Part shown: one piece after another, positions 1 through 9,555 of the stretch
Position numbering within the stretch: the stretch's first letter is position 1
Layout: every line of letters begins with the position of its first letter
NCBI GenBank assembly: GCA_027624035.1
Contig: JAQBUI010000005.1
Coordinates: forward strand, 1-64,000
Reading direction: 5' to 3'
Length of the DNA stretch: 64,000 bases
Source: Pseudomonadota bacterium
GTDB taxonomy: Bacteria > Pseudomonadota > Gammaproteobacteria > Pseudomonadales > Azotimanducaceae
Notes under the pieces: generated by a model
Database searches by the model: none
What the model saw: only the letters and a program-made list of their open reading frames with translations
Told to the model about the DNA's origin: nothing
Translations under genes and position numbers: made by a program

Positions 1-60
1 GATACACACCTCTTGATCCATCATTACATCATTTGAGTTTATGTGTCCGTCAAAGTGTAG

Positions 61-76
61 CCAGTTCACGAACTGG
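61..76. repeat. Short palindrome CCAGTTC-AC-GAACTGG
   Basis: Two 7-base arms are separated by two bases. This dyad could be an operator, but no adjacent promoter is clear and its function is unknown. Confidence 0.35.
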
Positions 77-117
77 CCAACGAGAATCCCGATAATCCCC
101 GGGAGTTGCACTACATG

Positions 118-193
118 CCTACTGGGAGGCGCAAGGACATTGGGGCACCGGTGCCCGCCGAGTTAAACCCGGAGCATATCGCCTCCCAGTAGG
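118..193. repeat. Nested long inverted repeat
   Basis: A perfect 14-base inverted repeat (118-131 against 180-193, CCTACTGGGAGGCG and its complement) encloses a perfect 14-base palindrome at 143-156 (GGGCACCGGTGCCC). The whole could fold into a cruciform or a structured RNA. It lies just beyond the 3' end of the first minus-strand gene with no T-run, so it is not a textbook terminator. It lacks the 7-base R box at both ends expected of an integron attC site. Confidence 0.6.
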
Positions 194-266
194 ATTGTTA
201 GATAATAGATTCAGTGCGAGGCTTTCTATGTTTTTCTCTTGCGCTGCACTGAAAACATGACCCGTA

Positions 267-1439
267 CTAGCCGATCAACCACTTGCGAACCGAATCATCC
301 TTCATCCGCCAGATGGCGTTGTCGATGAAGTAGTGGTGCACATTGATCACGATGTAGATACCGACAATCCAGTACGTCATGGATGTGCGGTGTACCGAAT
401 CCCGCACGAGGTCCATGGATTCCGGCATCACGTTGAAGGCAAGGAAGCCTGCCAGCATCAGCAGCACGAAATAGAAATTGAAGCTGCGTGTTCCCCGCTC
501 CGGATCATCGTGCTGCATGTCGATGATCTTCTTGTAAAATGGCAGGTACTGCAGCGCGTGGAAAAACGGCACTGTCAGCAGAAAGGTCAGCGACGTACCA
601 AAGGGCATCCACCAGACAAACATGGCCAGCCACGCGGCAATGGCGGGCGCCGGCGGTAGCTCCGCGTTTTCCTTCCAACGACGAACGAATACGAACCAGG
701 CGATATACAGATAGAGCCCCGGCGTGAGCCACTGAAACAGCACGCGCAGTTCATCTGGGAACAGGTGCGACAGGTAGGTGGCGGTCAGAAATTCGTAGCT
801 CTGTATCTGGGTGTTGGATGAAAAGAAGATGAACGCCCAAACGCAGAACACCGACGCCTTGATCAGGTTCCGCTCCTGGGCGGTCAGGCTGTAGCCGTCG
901 TACTTTGAGTACACCACAAAGCAGCCGAAGGTCTGCTTGGCGTAGTGCCATCCCACCGTCAGGTACATGAGGGTCAGCAGGTGATGCAGCAACTCCGCGC
1001 CCAATGAGTCGAATGCACCGACCACGATGAAGATTCCCAACGGTTGCAGGAGCAGGTTCAGCCCCTCGCCGAACGCTCGCCAGCCATCGGTAGGCGCAAA
1101 GAACAGCATGTCACCGACGATCAATACAGAGACCAGCAGTAGCGGCACCAGGATCAGCTGAAACCAGTACTCTCTGATGAAGGGCCTGCCGCGGGTATAG
1201 GCCAGATGATACGACGCCATGAAGTGCGGCATATTCACCATCAGCGCGAAGAACGAGAACATGGCGGGAACCGCCAGGCGATAGATATCCACCGTATCGT
1301 AGTGTGGGCTTATGACTTCGAGCCCGTGGCAGATGCCCCAGAAGAAGATGGAGGCCCCACCGAGCAGCCAGAAGTCAGCCGTCCGATTCACCAGGCACGG
1401 CCTGTCCCCTACGCTGGCGTAGTAGTTCATGATGGACAT
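267..1439 (-). CDS. Polytopic membrane protein of unknown function, His-rich
   Basis: This 390-residue protein has about nine or ten hydrophobic segments and no recognisable signal peptide. Conserved-looking histidines cluster near membrane ends: HFMASYH at about residue 72, a HALQYL segment in the last third, and HHYFIDNAIWR near the C-terminus. That pattern resembles multi-span membrane proteins that bind metal, such as desaturase-like folds, but no diagnostic three-box arrangement is present, so no function is assigned. The start is the first ATG (1439), with a second at codon 4; neither has a strong ribosome binding site. The gene is divergent from the methyltransferase. Confidence 0.75.
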   Translation of the reverse strand: MSIMNYYASVGDRPCLVNRTADFWLLGGASIFFWGICHGLEVISPHYDTVDIYRLAVPAMFSFFALMVNMPHFMASYHLAYTRGRPFIREYWFQLILVPLLLVSVLIVGDMLFFAPTDGWRAFGEGLNLLLQPLGIFIVVGAFDSLGAELLHHLLTLMYLTVGWHYAKQTFGCFVVYSKYDGYSLTAQERNLIKASVFCVWAFIFFSSNTQIQSYEFLTATYLSHLFPDELRVLFQWLTPGLYLYIAWFVFVRRWKENAELPPAPAIAAWLAMFVWWMPFGTSLTFLLTVPFFHALQYLPFYKKIIDMQHDDPERGTRSFNFYFVLLMLAGFLAFNVMPESMDLVRDSVHRTSMTYWIVGIYIVINVHHYFIDNAIWRMKDDSVRKWLIG

Positions 1440-1508
1440 AGCGCCGTGCCGCCAGGGGTGTACTACGAACCTACTCCGAAATGCCCCTTAGAACCATCTA
1501 AATCGCGA

Positions 1509-1540
1509 GGGGTCAGAGTAAAGTGCCGGAGTGCTTTTGT
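1509..1540. repeat. REP-like GGGGTCAGAGT remnant
   Basis: The stretch beginning GGGGTCAGAGTAAAGTGCC shares the GGGTCAGAGT core with the hairpin repeat at 45811-45852 and with the GGGGTCAGGTC sequence near 8910. It lies in the divergent gap between the membrane protein and the methyltransferase. It is probably a decayed end of an interspersed element. Confidence 0.3.
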
Positions 1541-1569
1541 AGCCGGGGGGAACCAAATGTGTAGAGGGG

Positions 1570-1601
1570 CTTCCGGTTTGCCGGGCGCAAGCTTTTTTTG
1601 T
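1570..1601 (+). terminator. Possible hairpin followed by T7
   Basis: GCTT-CCGG-TTTG-CCGG-GCGC-AAGC is followed by seven T residues. The shape is that of a weak Rho-independent terminator on the plus strand. It sits about 65 bases upstream of the methyltransferase start, so it would be a leader attenuator or the end of an older transcript. The bulge makes the call uncertain. Confidence 0.25.
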
Positions 1602-1665
1602 GGGACCTTGGCTATGACTTCAGGCAGGGACCCCAATTTCATGTGCAAACGCAGGAGTTTCAAAC

Positions 1666-2421
1666 GTGACGACCTGGAACAATGGCAAAGACAACTACGG
1701 GAGCAAATACTGGGGCCTCATCTACGATCAAATGATGGAGCGGGACCTCCCGGGTTGGCTTGCGTTCAGTCGCGGCTTTTATGCTTCGCACCTTGCCGGG
1801 TGCACAGGACCGGTACTGGAGTGTGCGTGTGGCACTGGCCTGATCATGTTGCCTCTGATAGACGGTGGCCTCGATGTGTTCGGCTTCGATGTTTCCACAC
1901 AGATGCTCGAAGCACTCGCAAAGAAGGCGCCAGAGGCAGGATTCAGAACAACGAAGCAATCCATGGAATCATTCCGCTACGATCACCAGTTTGACGCGGT
2001 GATCATTCCTTCCAATTCATTCTCGATGCTGCCAGACCGCGAGGCTCAACTCGATACACTAAAAAATGTCGCGGCACATCTGAACCCGGGTGGTCGCCTG
2101 CTGATGGACATCCGGCTCGCGGATTCTGAGACACTTGCGGCAACCGCTGACGGGTTTGAAGGCAGATGGCACGAGTGGAAAAATCCGGATACCGGCACTG
2201 TTATCCGCCAGCAGATCGTGGCCGAGCCACATGACTTTGCCAACCAGTTGTACAGGGACCGATGCATCTTCGAATGCGGCACCGATCGGGAAGAAATCGA
2301 GATCGTGGGGCGATGGATATTCAGACACGAGTTCGAGGCACTCCTGCGCTCATCCGGATTTCCTGGCTGGCAATGTGAAGAAAGCGAGTGGGGCAGTTAT
2401 TGGATTGCTCACACTCCGTGA
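1666..2421 (+). CDS. Class I SAM-dependent methyltransferase
   Basis: A 251-residue cytosolic protein with a Rossmann-type methyltransferase fold. Motif I is seen as VLECACGTG around residue 46, followed by an acidic strand end FGFDVS that would hold the ribose of SAM. Later come FDAVIIPSNSF and the post-motif LNPGGRLLMDI. The substrate cannot be read from the sequence; the closest type is the small-molecule methyltransferase_25/11 family. The start is GTG at 1666, preceded by GCAGGAG at good spacing; no ATG fits the conserved N-terminus better. It stands alone. Confidence 0.85.
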   Translation: MTTWNNGKDNYGSKYWGLIYDQMMERDLPGWLAFSRGFYASHLAGCTGPVLECACGTGLIMLPLIDGGLDVFGFDVSTQMLEALAKKAPEAGFRTTKQSMESFRYDHQFDAVIIPSNSFSMLPDREAQLDTLKNVAAHLNPGGRLLMDIRLADSETLAATADGFEGRWHEWKNPDTGTVIRQQIVAEPHDFANQLYRDRCIFECGTDREEIEIVGRWIFRHEFEALLRSSGFPGWQCEESEWGSYWIAHTP

Positions 2422-2865
2422 GCAGAACCCACCAGGCGCCCAACTTTCGTTTTCGCCCTGCTGTCGTATCCGCTTCCGGTTCGGCCCAAAGGTCTGACAG
2501 CGCAAATCAGGTTGTCGACTCTGCAACAAGCTGATCATGAAGATTCCAGATGAATGGTGTAGCCATTGAAGGCAATTGATGCACGCTCCCGCTTATTGCC
2601 TACTACGACCTAACGTCACTCTGTCAAGCCAAAGACCTCCAATCTGTGACGTGACCCCTACCGTTCGTCGGAAATGCGGTTTCTGAGGCTTGCATTGTGA
2701 CCAACGGTAGCAAAAATCAGTTACAATTTGTGACGTTAAGAAGCCTTTTCAAGGAATTCCCTTCTCGATAGTGTGTTCATGTGGGCACTCCTGAACAATT
2801 GCGGCGTGCGGTCAGTGACCGCTAAAGGCTCCTCAGCAAATCTGAATAGCGAACAGGGCCTCACT
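2422..2865. other. Intergenic region before the giant secreted protein
   Basis: No convincing gene is seen in these 444 bases. Three copies of TGTGAC occur at 2645, 2696 and 2729 (in CTGTGACGTG, TTGTGACCAA and TTGTGACGTT), with an AT-rich stretch between 2710 and 2735. These could be half-sites for a regulator and the promoter of the downstream gene, but no clear -35/-10 pair with normal spacing was found. Confidence 0.3.
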
Positions 2866-5800
2866 ATGAAATATTTTGCTTCCAAGATTCGATCTTCCTG
2901 GTGTTCTGCACTGCTGCTGTTGGCGCTCTCCGGCATTTCCGGTGCCGCGTCTGCTGCGGACGAGATCACCGCTGTATCCCTCACAGTACTGGAGAGTTGT
3001 GGCGGCGCCACGTTTGATCTCTCTGCAGGTGGGGCCGAACTGGGAACACTCTCGCCACCCTACGAATGTAGCTGTACGCCGAATATGGCTAACCATACCT
3101 TGACGATCACTGATCCGGCGACGCTTGCCCAGATCAACGACGCGGGACCAGGGTGTGCCTCGGTGTCGGTTCAGCAAACCGGGATCACCTACTTCAACTG
3201 GGCCCGGGCTGAGATTACTCGCAGTGACTCCGGTACGGAGGTGCTGTGCCTGAGCGATCACGCCGGTGGCGACTGTACCAACAACAACTTCTGTAGTTCG
3301 AGCTATATCCACAGGGGCAGCACCTTGATCAGCAGTACCCTGTCGGATCTGGACGGCGATGGTATCGGTGATGATTGCGGTGATCTGGATATAGACGGTG
3401 ATGGTATCGACAATACCGTCGACAATTGCCCAACAATGCCAAACCCCAATCAATTGGACAGCAACGGCGACGGGGTTGGCGATTTCTGTAGTCATCAGGT
3501 GGTGGCTGTTCCCTGGCTGGGTAATCCGAGCCTGCCGCACCAGGTCTTTTCCGGCGGTACCCTGACCCTTCAGGGCGTGTCCTACATTCCCGGTACCGGT
3601 GAAGCGGCCGCGCTGGCCAGCGCCACTTGGGATCCGGGTGATGGCAGCGGTCCGCAGGCAATCAGTGTTGCCAATCCGCGGGTTCTGGAACTTGAACATA
3701 CCTATACAGGCAGTGTTGGCCAGCCATTCACTGCGGTCCTGACGGCAACAGACTCGATTGGCAATACCTACACGGATACCTTCCGGGTGGTCATTCGGCC
3801 GAATACCCAGGAAGTAAAGGTCAATATGGCCATTGACAAGGGCTTGTGGCATTTGCATCGCCGCATCAACCACAGCACTTCAGACGGCCAACCGTCGGCA
3901 TACTGGACCGGCTTCTCCAGCTACTACGCGGCGGCCACGGCAGGTGTCGTACAGTCCATGGAGATCAACAACCACCGGGAATCCGGGAATCCGCTGGAAG
4001 ACCCTTATGTCAATGATGTAGCACGTGGGCTCCGGTATCTGTTGAGCTCTGAACACGGCGAACTGCAGCGCGTTGCGATGACCCTCCAGGGCACCAATGA
4101 TCCTGATTCCAACGGCAACGGGTTTGGGCTGGGAGTTGACCTGGGTGACCACACGAATTACGTGACCGGCCAGGTCATTGATGCCATTGTGGCTTCAGGT
4201 ACCCCGAACAAGATCGCCACGACAGGTCTCGACGGCGCCGTCAAGGGTCGAACCTACCGGGAAATCGTCCAGGACATGCTCGATGGTTACTCCTGGGGAA
4301 TGAATGACTCGGTTGGAGGCTGGCACTACGTCTACAATTCAGGAAGCAACGATACTTCCGCTTCCCACTGGTGGGCCATTGGTGTGCTGGCGTCAGAAGT
4401 GTGGGGGCTGGATGCACCACAGTGGGTCAAGGATATCCAGTGGACAACCGGTATACCCTTGATGCAACGGTTTGACGCCACGGCCCGGCAGGACGGAACC
4501 TGTTACTTCGGTTATACGGGGCACTGGACCAGCGCCTGGGGTGACAATCAGACCAACGTCACTGCAGCGGGTCTGATCCTGATGAACGCCGATGATATTT
4601 CCCAGACGAACGAACGTTTTACCTGCGCGATGGGTTGGCTGGACCTGCATTTCGACAATTCACTGGGTAATTTCTACACGATGTACCAGACGGCCAAAGC
4701 CATGCGCACGGCGTTGGACGATGACGGCAATACGTCGCCCATCACATTGCTCAATGGCACCGTGGACTGGTATTCAGAATACGCTGATCACCTGGTGTCG
4801 ACCCAGGCCGCCAATGGCAGCTTCTCGCCAACGTCGGGTCGGATCGCCGGCTATACTCCGGGTGATATGGCGAGTTCATGGGCGCTGATCATGCTGGCAC
4901 CCTCGCTGTTCGAACTGCCGCCAACGGCTGCCTGTAACGCAAGCCCGTTGATTGATGGCACTACCGACCTCGGTGGCAATGTCCATTTCAACGGGAGTGC
5001 TTCGGCCCATCCGGATGCTGAGCGGACGATCGTGTCCTATAGCTGGAACTTCGCCGACGGCAGTCCTTCTGAAAGTGGTGAGACGGTGAGCCATACGTTT
5101 GCCAATGTCGGCATCTACAATGTGGTGCTGACCGTCGAGGATGACAATGGCAACACCGACACCGACATTTGTCAGATTGACGTACGTGACAATGACATTC
5201 CACCCCACGCCGACCTTGGTGGACCCTACACGTTCTGTGCGGGTGATGCGTACGTCCTCGATGGCTCTGGCTCCAGTGACCTCGACAATGACGTCGTCGC
5301 CTACGAGTGGGATGTGACGTCGCCGATTAACTTTAGTTCGGTGGATTCGACCTCTGCGTCCTGGGCCGCTTCGTTCCCTGGTGTTGGCCAATATGACATT
5401 GGTCTCAGAGTGACTGACAACGACGGCGCCAATGGCGGCACGGATCACACGAGCCAGAGTTTCTCGACCGTGACGATCATTCCGGCCGACGATCCTTCAT
5501 GTAATCAGCCACCCCAGGCATTTTGTGCCAATGTGACTGTAGAAGCTGGTCCCGGTGGGTTGGCGGATGCCAGCGTTGATGCAGGTTCGAGCGATCCGGA
5601 TGGCGATGCAATCACGGTGACGCAAGACCCCGCCGGGCCATTTGGTCTGGGTGATACGCCGGTGACCCTCACTGTCTCTGACGGTGAGTTGACAGACACC
5701 TGTTCTGCTACTGTGACCGTGGTTGATACCACGAGTCCGGTCGTCGTTGTCGGTGACGATCAGGTACTTGAAGCTACCTCACCGTCTGGTGCAGTAGCGA

Positions 5801-6894
5801 CATTCAGTGTGACCGCCACGGACACCGCAGATGACGATGTCTCGCTGAGTTGCTCGGCGAACTCGGGCGATACCTTCGCCCTTGGGGTGAACACGGTCAC
5901 CTGTACCGGTACCGATGACTCAGGCAATAGCGCTTCTGCCAGCTTCACGATCACCGTACAGGATACGACCCCGCCTGACCTTGTTATTCCCGCAGACCAG
6001 TTGCTGGAGGCAGCCTCGGCTGCTGGTACGGCGACCACGTTCAGCGTGACGGCAACGGACATCGTGGACACAGAGCCTACGATCGAGTGTTCGGCGGCCT
6101 CCGGGGATACGTTCCCGATTGGTTCGACCACGGTCGACTGTACTGCAGAGGATGATTACGGCAACGTTTCCGCCGGCAGCTTCACCATCACGGTGCAGGA
6201 CACGATTGCGCCGGTGTTGGCTGGCCTGACGGATCAGACGCTGGAGGCGACCTCCATAGATGGTGCCGTTGCAAGCTATGGCGTGACGGCAACGGACGCT
6301 GTTGACGTTGATCCAACGGTTGTCTGTGCGCCGGTCTCGGGGAGCACCTTTGCCCTGGGTATTAACGTGGTGAGCTGTACCGCCGAAGACGATTACAACA
6401 ATGTATCGTCGGGCAGTTTCCTGGTGACGGTGGTGGATACCACGCCGCCGGTGATTACCATGGACGTGCCGGCAACGATGCCGAAGCCTCACAAGAACGA
6501 CCCGGTGAGCATCACGGCTACGGCGACGGACATCTTCCCGACGGAGATATCGATTGGCGGGATTACCTGCGTCAAGGATCTGGACGAGCCAGCCGAGTGT
6601 GGGGTGACGGCTGATGGTGGTACGATCACGATCGCGTCGGTAACACCGAATACCACTATTTCCTGGACGGTCACGGCGACGGATGCAAACGGAAACGTGA
6701 GCACCCAGACCTACACCACCCTGATCGTGTCGCCTAACGGTAACGGCGGCGACGGATGCAACCAGGGTGTCGGTAATGGTGCCGAAGGCTGTGACCCCGG
6801 AAACAGCGACAGCAAAGGCTCCAATGACGAAGGCGCTGATGACGCGCCGGGTAATCCCGGCAAGTCTAAGAGTAAAGGCAAGGGGAAGGGCTAA
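2866..6894 (+). CDS. Giant secreted multidomain protein (TSP3, PKD, alpha/alpha toroid, HYR)
   Basis: A 1342-residue exported protein. A signal peptide covers about residues 1-30 (basic start, LLLLALSG core, cleavage near ASAA). A Cys-containing N-terminal domain follows, then thrombospondin type 3-like calcium repeats ([27 protein letters not shown]) at about 160-209 and a PKD domain at about 213-318. An alpha/alpha-toroid region resembling terpenoid-cyclase repeats spans about 329-683, two more PKD domains about 689-878, an HYR-like domain about 882-960, three HYR repeats to about 1190, a further Ig-like domain, and a Gly/Asn/Lys tail ending [11 protein letters not shown] 2866 is chosen because it begins the signal peptide; an upstream in-frame start at 2773 would bury it. 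Likely cell-surface or secreted; substrate unknown. Confidence 0.85.
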   Translation: MKYFASKIRSSWCSALLLLALSGISGAASAADEITAVSLTVLESCGGATFDLSAGGAELGTLSPPYECSCTPNMANHTLTITDPATLAQINDAGPGCASVSVQQTGITYFNWARAEITRSDSGTEVLCLSDHAGGDCTNNNFCSSSYIHRGSTLISSTLSDLDGDGIGDDCGDLDIDGDGIDNTVDNCPTMPNPNQLDSNGDGVGDFCSHQVVAVPWLGNPSLPHQVFSGGTLTLQGVSYIPGTGEAAALASATWDPGDGSGPQAISVANPRVLELEHTYTGSVGQPFTAVLTATDSIGNTYTDTFRVVIRPNTQEVKVNMAIDKGLWHLHRRINHSTSDGQPSAYWTGFSSYYAAATAGVVQSMEINNHRESGNPLEDPYVNDVARGLRYLLSSEHGELQRVAMTLQGTNDPDSNGNGFGLGVDLGDHTNYVTGQVIDAIVASGTPNKIATTGLDGAVKGRTYREIVQDMLDGYSWGMNDSVGGWHYVYNSGSNDTSASHWWAIGVLASEVWGLDAPQWVKDIQWTTGIPLMQRFDATARQDGTCYFGYTGHWTSAWGDNQTNVTAAGLILMNADDISQTNERFTCAMGWLDLHFDNSLGNFYTMYQTAKAMRTALDDDGNTSPITLLNGTVDWYSEYADHLVSTQAANGSFSPTSGRIAGYTPGDMASSWALIMLAPSLFELPPTAACNASPLIDGTTDLGGNVHFNGSASAHPDAERTIVSYSWNFADGSPSESGETVSHTFANVGIYNVVLTVEDDNGNTDTDICQIDVRDNDIPPHADLGGPYTFCAGDAYVLDGSGSSDLDNDVVAYEWDVTSPINFSSVDSTSASWAASFPGVGQYDIGLRVTDNDGANGGTDHTSQSFSTVTIIPADDPSCNQPPQAFCANVTVEAGPGGLADASVDAGSSDPDGDAITVTQDPAGPFGLGDTPVTLTVSDGELTDTCSATVTVVDTTSPVVVVGDDQVLEATSPSGAVATFSVTATDTADDDVSLSCSANSGDTFALGVNTVTCTGTDDSGNSASASFTITVQDTTPPDLVIPADQLLEAASAAGTATTFSVTATDIVDTEPTIECSAASGDTFPIGSTTVDCTAEDDYGNVSAGSFTITVQDTIAPVLAGLTDQTLEATSIDGAVASYGVTATDAVDVDPTVVCAPVSGSTFALGINVVSCTAEDDYNNVSSGSFLVTVVDTTPPVITMDVPATMPKPHKNDPVSITATATDIFPTEISIGGITCVKDLDEPAECGVTADGGTITIASVTPNTTISWTVTATDANGNVSTQTYTTLIVSPNGNGGDGCNQGVGNGAEGCDPGNSDSKGSNDEGADDAPGNPGKSKSKGKGKG

Positions 6895-6942
6895 TCGCCC
6901 TGGACAAGACCGACGGAGTTAGCGGCCTTGCTGCGCGGGATC

Positions 6943-6975
6943 AGGAGGGGTCACTGAAAAGTGGCACCTCCTTTT
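6943..6975 (+). terminator. Rho-independent terminator of the giant secreted protein gene
   Basis: AGGAGGGGTCACT pairs with AGTGGCACCTCCT over 13 positions with one mismatch, closing on a GAAA tetraloop and followed by TTTT. It lies about 50 bases after the stop codon. It may also serve the convergent carboxylesterase gene. Confidence 0.7.
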
Positions 6976-7023
6976 GCGCCTTGTGTATGGAGTGCAGACT
7001 ACAGGCGTGATGTGGTTTTCGGA

Positions 7024-8499
7024 TCAGGCAAACCAGTACCTGCGGACCTCACCGTCCAGGTCATGCTCGACCCGTCGTTCAGAATTCAGGACCAACACCG
7101 GCCGATCTGCGGTGTTGTAGGGGGTCCACTCCGGTTCTCCATTTGCAGAAGGTTTTCCGGTTCTCGCAAAGCTGGCCCAGTAAGCACGCATGACCGGGCC
7201 AAGGTCCTTCGGTGCGCCGTTGCCGGCGATCATCGGTACACTGTCGATCCAGCCCCAAAGAAAACTGAGTTCGATGGCATGGGTCGCGCGCAGCTTCATC
7301 TGATCGTTCTCCCAGGTACACATCCATGACCATACGGGGCTACCCGCATCGTAAGCGGCGTCCAGAACTCGAACCATGGAGTTGCGAAACATGGTATCGG
7401 TCAGTGCATAGATCAGTTTTTCCCGCGGCGTTGCGCCGGGTGAAAATGTCTCGTAGACCTGCATGGCGCTTTTGCCATCGAATCCTTCGCGATCCATGAG
7501 TTCGATGGCCTCTGGCTCGGTGTAATCCCTATTGCCGACGATGTTTGCAAACAGGGTGCCTTCATGCCGGCAGCCACCCCCCATGATGGGGACGTTGGCC
7601 GGGCCTCGCTGCCTGATGGTCTCGGCCACCGGGCGGGGAATCAGGTTGCCATCAATGGCTGGCGAAAAGCCGACATTGTCGGGCTTTCTGATAGCGAGAT
7701 TGGGGCCGACTCGCTGACGATCCGGGTCCGGCATCTGCAATGCTGTGAGTGCCTCCACCGACGCGTTGCGCAGGGTTTCCAATCCATTCTTGCCAGGGTC
7801 GCCTCCGAGGCGCTCGATACATCGATTGGTAAATGCCTCGTGGCCCTCACCCACCGGAATGAGGTCGACGTGGGGGCTGTGGACGATTGCCTTGTGAAAC
7901 AGACCCTCGACCCTGGGGCAGCCGAGCAGCATTGCTGTCGCGGTTCCACCGGCTGATTCGCCGAATATCGTTATGTTGCCCGGGTCACCACCAAATGCGC
8001 CGATGTTGTCGCGTACCCATTGCAGTGCGCAGATCTGATCCAGTATCCCGTTGTTCACGGACTCGTTGAGGCTTGAGTCAAGATGCCCGACATGCAGGTA
8101 GCCGAGTGCACCCATGCGGTAGTTGATGGTGACCACCACCACCCCCTGTTCAGTGACGAAGGGTCGGCCGTTGTAAACACGGCCAGACCCGCTCACATAG
8201 CCACCACCATGAATCCAGAACAGTACCGGGCGTCGTTGATCGTCCGCTGCCGGTGTGTACACATTCAGAAACAGACAGTCCTCGTCACATTCTTCCACTG
8301 GTCCCTGCTCGTTAGGAACCTGAGGAGCGGCGGCGCCAAATGTTGAGGCATCATAGATACCGGACCAGGGCGGGACTGCTATCGGTGGGCAGAAGCGCAG
8401 ATTGCCGACCGATGCCTGGGCATACCGTATGCCACGAAACGCCACCACGCCCGCCTTGTCTGTTCCCTTGATCTTTCCAAGTGGTGTATCAATGATCAT
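7024..8499 (-). CDS. Type B carboxylesterase
   Basis: A 491-residue alpha/beta hydrolase of the carboxylesterase/lipase type B family, hydrolysing ester bonds of unknown substrates. The oxyanion loop HGGG is at residues 97-100 and the nucleophile elbow GESAGG puts the catalytic serine at 182. EDCLFLNVYTP near residue 73 is the second family signature. Length is normal for bacterial members. No signal peptide is seen, so it should be cytosolic. ATG 8499 opens directly into the conserved start (DTPLGKIKG). Convergent with the giant secreted protein. Confidence 0.9.
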   Translation of the reverse strand: MIIDTPLGKIKGTDKAGVVAFRGIRYAQASVGNLRFCPPIAVPPWSGIYDASTFGAAAPQVPNEQGPVEECDEDCLFLNVYTPAADDQRRPVLFWIHGGGYVSGSGRVYNGRPFVTEQGVVVVTINYRMGALGYLHVGHLDSSLNESVNNGILDQICALQWVRDNIGAFGGDPGNITIFGESAGGTATAMLLGCPRVEGLFHKAIVHSPHVDLIPVGEGHEAFTNRCIERLGGDPGKNGLETLRNASVEALTALQMPDPDRQRVGPNLAIRKPDNVGFSPAIDGNLIPRPVAETIRQRGPANVPIMGGGCRHEGTLFANIVGNRDYTEPEAIELMDREGFDGKSAMQVYETFSPGATPREKLIYALTDTMFRNSMVRVLDAAYDAGSPVWSWMCTWENDQMKLRATHAIELSFLWGWIDSVPMIAGNGAPKDLGPVMRAYWASFARTGKPSANGEPEWTPYNTADRPVLVLNSERRVEHDLDGEVRRYWFA

Positions 8500-8927
8500 G
8501 CTCAGCCCACGTGCCTGGATGTCCCCACAGTGTAACGATTCCAGTCAGGTTTACCTATCCTCCGGATCGAAATGCCCGTTGACCGCTACATGACAAGGTC
8601 TGCACGATAGCAGCCATGGCCACGTCGGTGTGATCGGCCCCTTTCCCCGACCGCACAGGTCTTTTACTCTATTATCTGTTTGTCAATGGAGTTGGACCAA
8701 TTCGTGGCCAACGGGTTTCATCAGGTTGTCCTGCCGCTTTTGCTGCTAGTCTGGTTTGGCTTGTTTCCCGCCACGGGTTGGCTGGCGTTTACCCTGCAGG
8801 GGGGCCGACTGCAACATCTGCCGGGATGGAGAATTGAACTGACGTACCGAACCTTCGGCAGGTGCACCAGAAGCAGGTGACAAGGGACGTGAAGGTCATC
8901 TGATAAAGGGGTCAGGTCTTAACCCGA
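8500..8927. other. Intergenic region with a REP-like remnant
   Basis: No supported gene. A 66-codon plus-strand frame at 8680-8880 has one hydrophobic stretch but a low-complexity basic end and no conserved look. Near 8910 the sequence GGGGTCAGGTCTTAACCC resembles the GGGTCAG repeats found at 1510 and 45.8 kb. Confidence 0.3.
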
Positions 8928-9470
8928 TCAGGGTGCGATTCGAGCCTTGTAGATATCGATCACCGGCAATCCGGCGAGCCTGGCGTGCTGGTGTATCGCC
9001 TTGACGCTTTTTGCCTGATAGACCGACAGCATTGCGACCTGATCTTCATCGTCATACAGCCAGGCTTCCATTCGCTTTAGTCCATCACCCATCTGAATTT
9101 CTGCATCCAGGGATCGCTGGCCAATCGTTTCGACTTCATCGGGTGCACAGACCTTACCGCGATTGACGACGTAGGTGACCAGTGACTTTTGAGGGTGCGC
9201 ATGAACCCCCGCGCCTTCACTTCGATGCAGCCTGACGGGGCGCAGCATGGCTTCAGGCAGGTTCGCGATCTTTTGCATCTCCAGTAAGGCGGATTCATCA
9301 GGGGCTTCAAAGCATGAAGCAGTGACCAGGCCCTGACCGGGAACCTCAAAGATATAGGTCATCATACGTTTCACGATGCCCAGTGTTCCGAGCGCCGTCT
9401 TCATCCGTGCTGCGCCCTGTTCCAGTTCCTTCTCCGAAGCGTACGGTCGCACGGTCATGTACGTTGGCAT
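8928..9470 (-). CDS. DUF4242-like protein, tandem ferredoxin-like fold
   Basis: A 180-residue cytosolic protein that appears to hold two related halves of about 85 residues: one starts MPTYMTVRPYASEKE, the other near KSLVTYVVNRGKV. Both end in a helix plus strand such as ARLAGLPVIDIYKARI. This matches the DUF4242/SCO4226-like small alpha/beta barrel family, some of which bind nickel; no metal ligands are obvious here. ATG 9470 is the natural start. It is followed upstream by the SulP transporter gene on the same strand, 85 bases away, and may share its transcript. Confidence 0.65.
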   Translation of the reverse strand: MPTYMTVRPYASEKELEQGAARMKTALGTLGIVKRMMTYIFEVPGQGLVTASCFEAPDESALLEMQKIANLPEAMLRPVRLHRSEGAGVHAHPQKSLVTYVVNRGKVCAPDEVETIGQRSLDAEIQMGDGLKRMEAWLYDDEDQVAMLSVYQAKSVKAIHQHARLAGLPVIDIYKARIAP

Positions 9471-9555
9471 TTGGCTACCTGTGAGTGAGGTTTCCTTTTG
9501 AAGACTACGCTTGCGTGTTCTTCAAGTCTACCGTGGAGAAGATGATGGATTACGC

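Noticed and set aside
118..205. Integron attC site
   Set aside because: A GTTRRRY-like sequence follows, but the matching RYYYAAC on the left and an integrase are absent.
2773..2865. Upstream in-frame start of the giant secreted protein
   Set aside because: It would put 31 residues before the signal peptide; ATG 2866 fits the exported protein.
8680..8880. 66-codon plus-strand frame with one hydrophobic stretch
   Set aside because: No ribosome binding site of note, a basic unstructured end and no conserved look.
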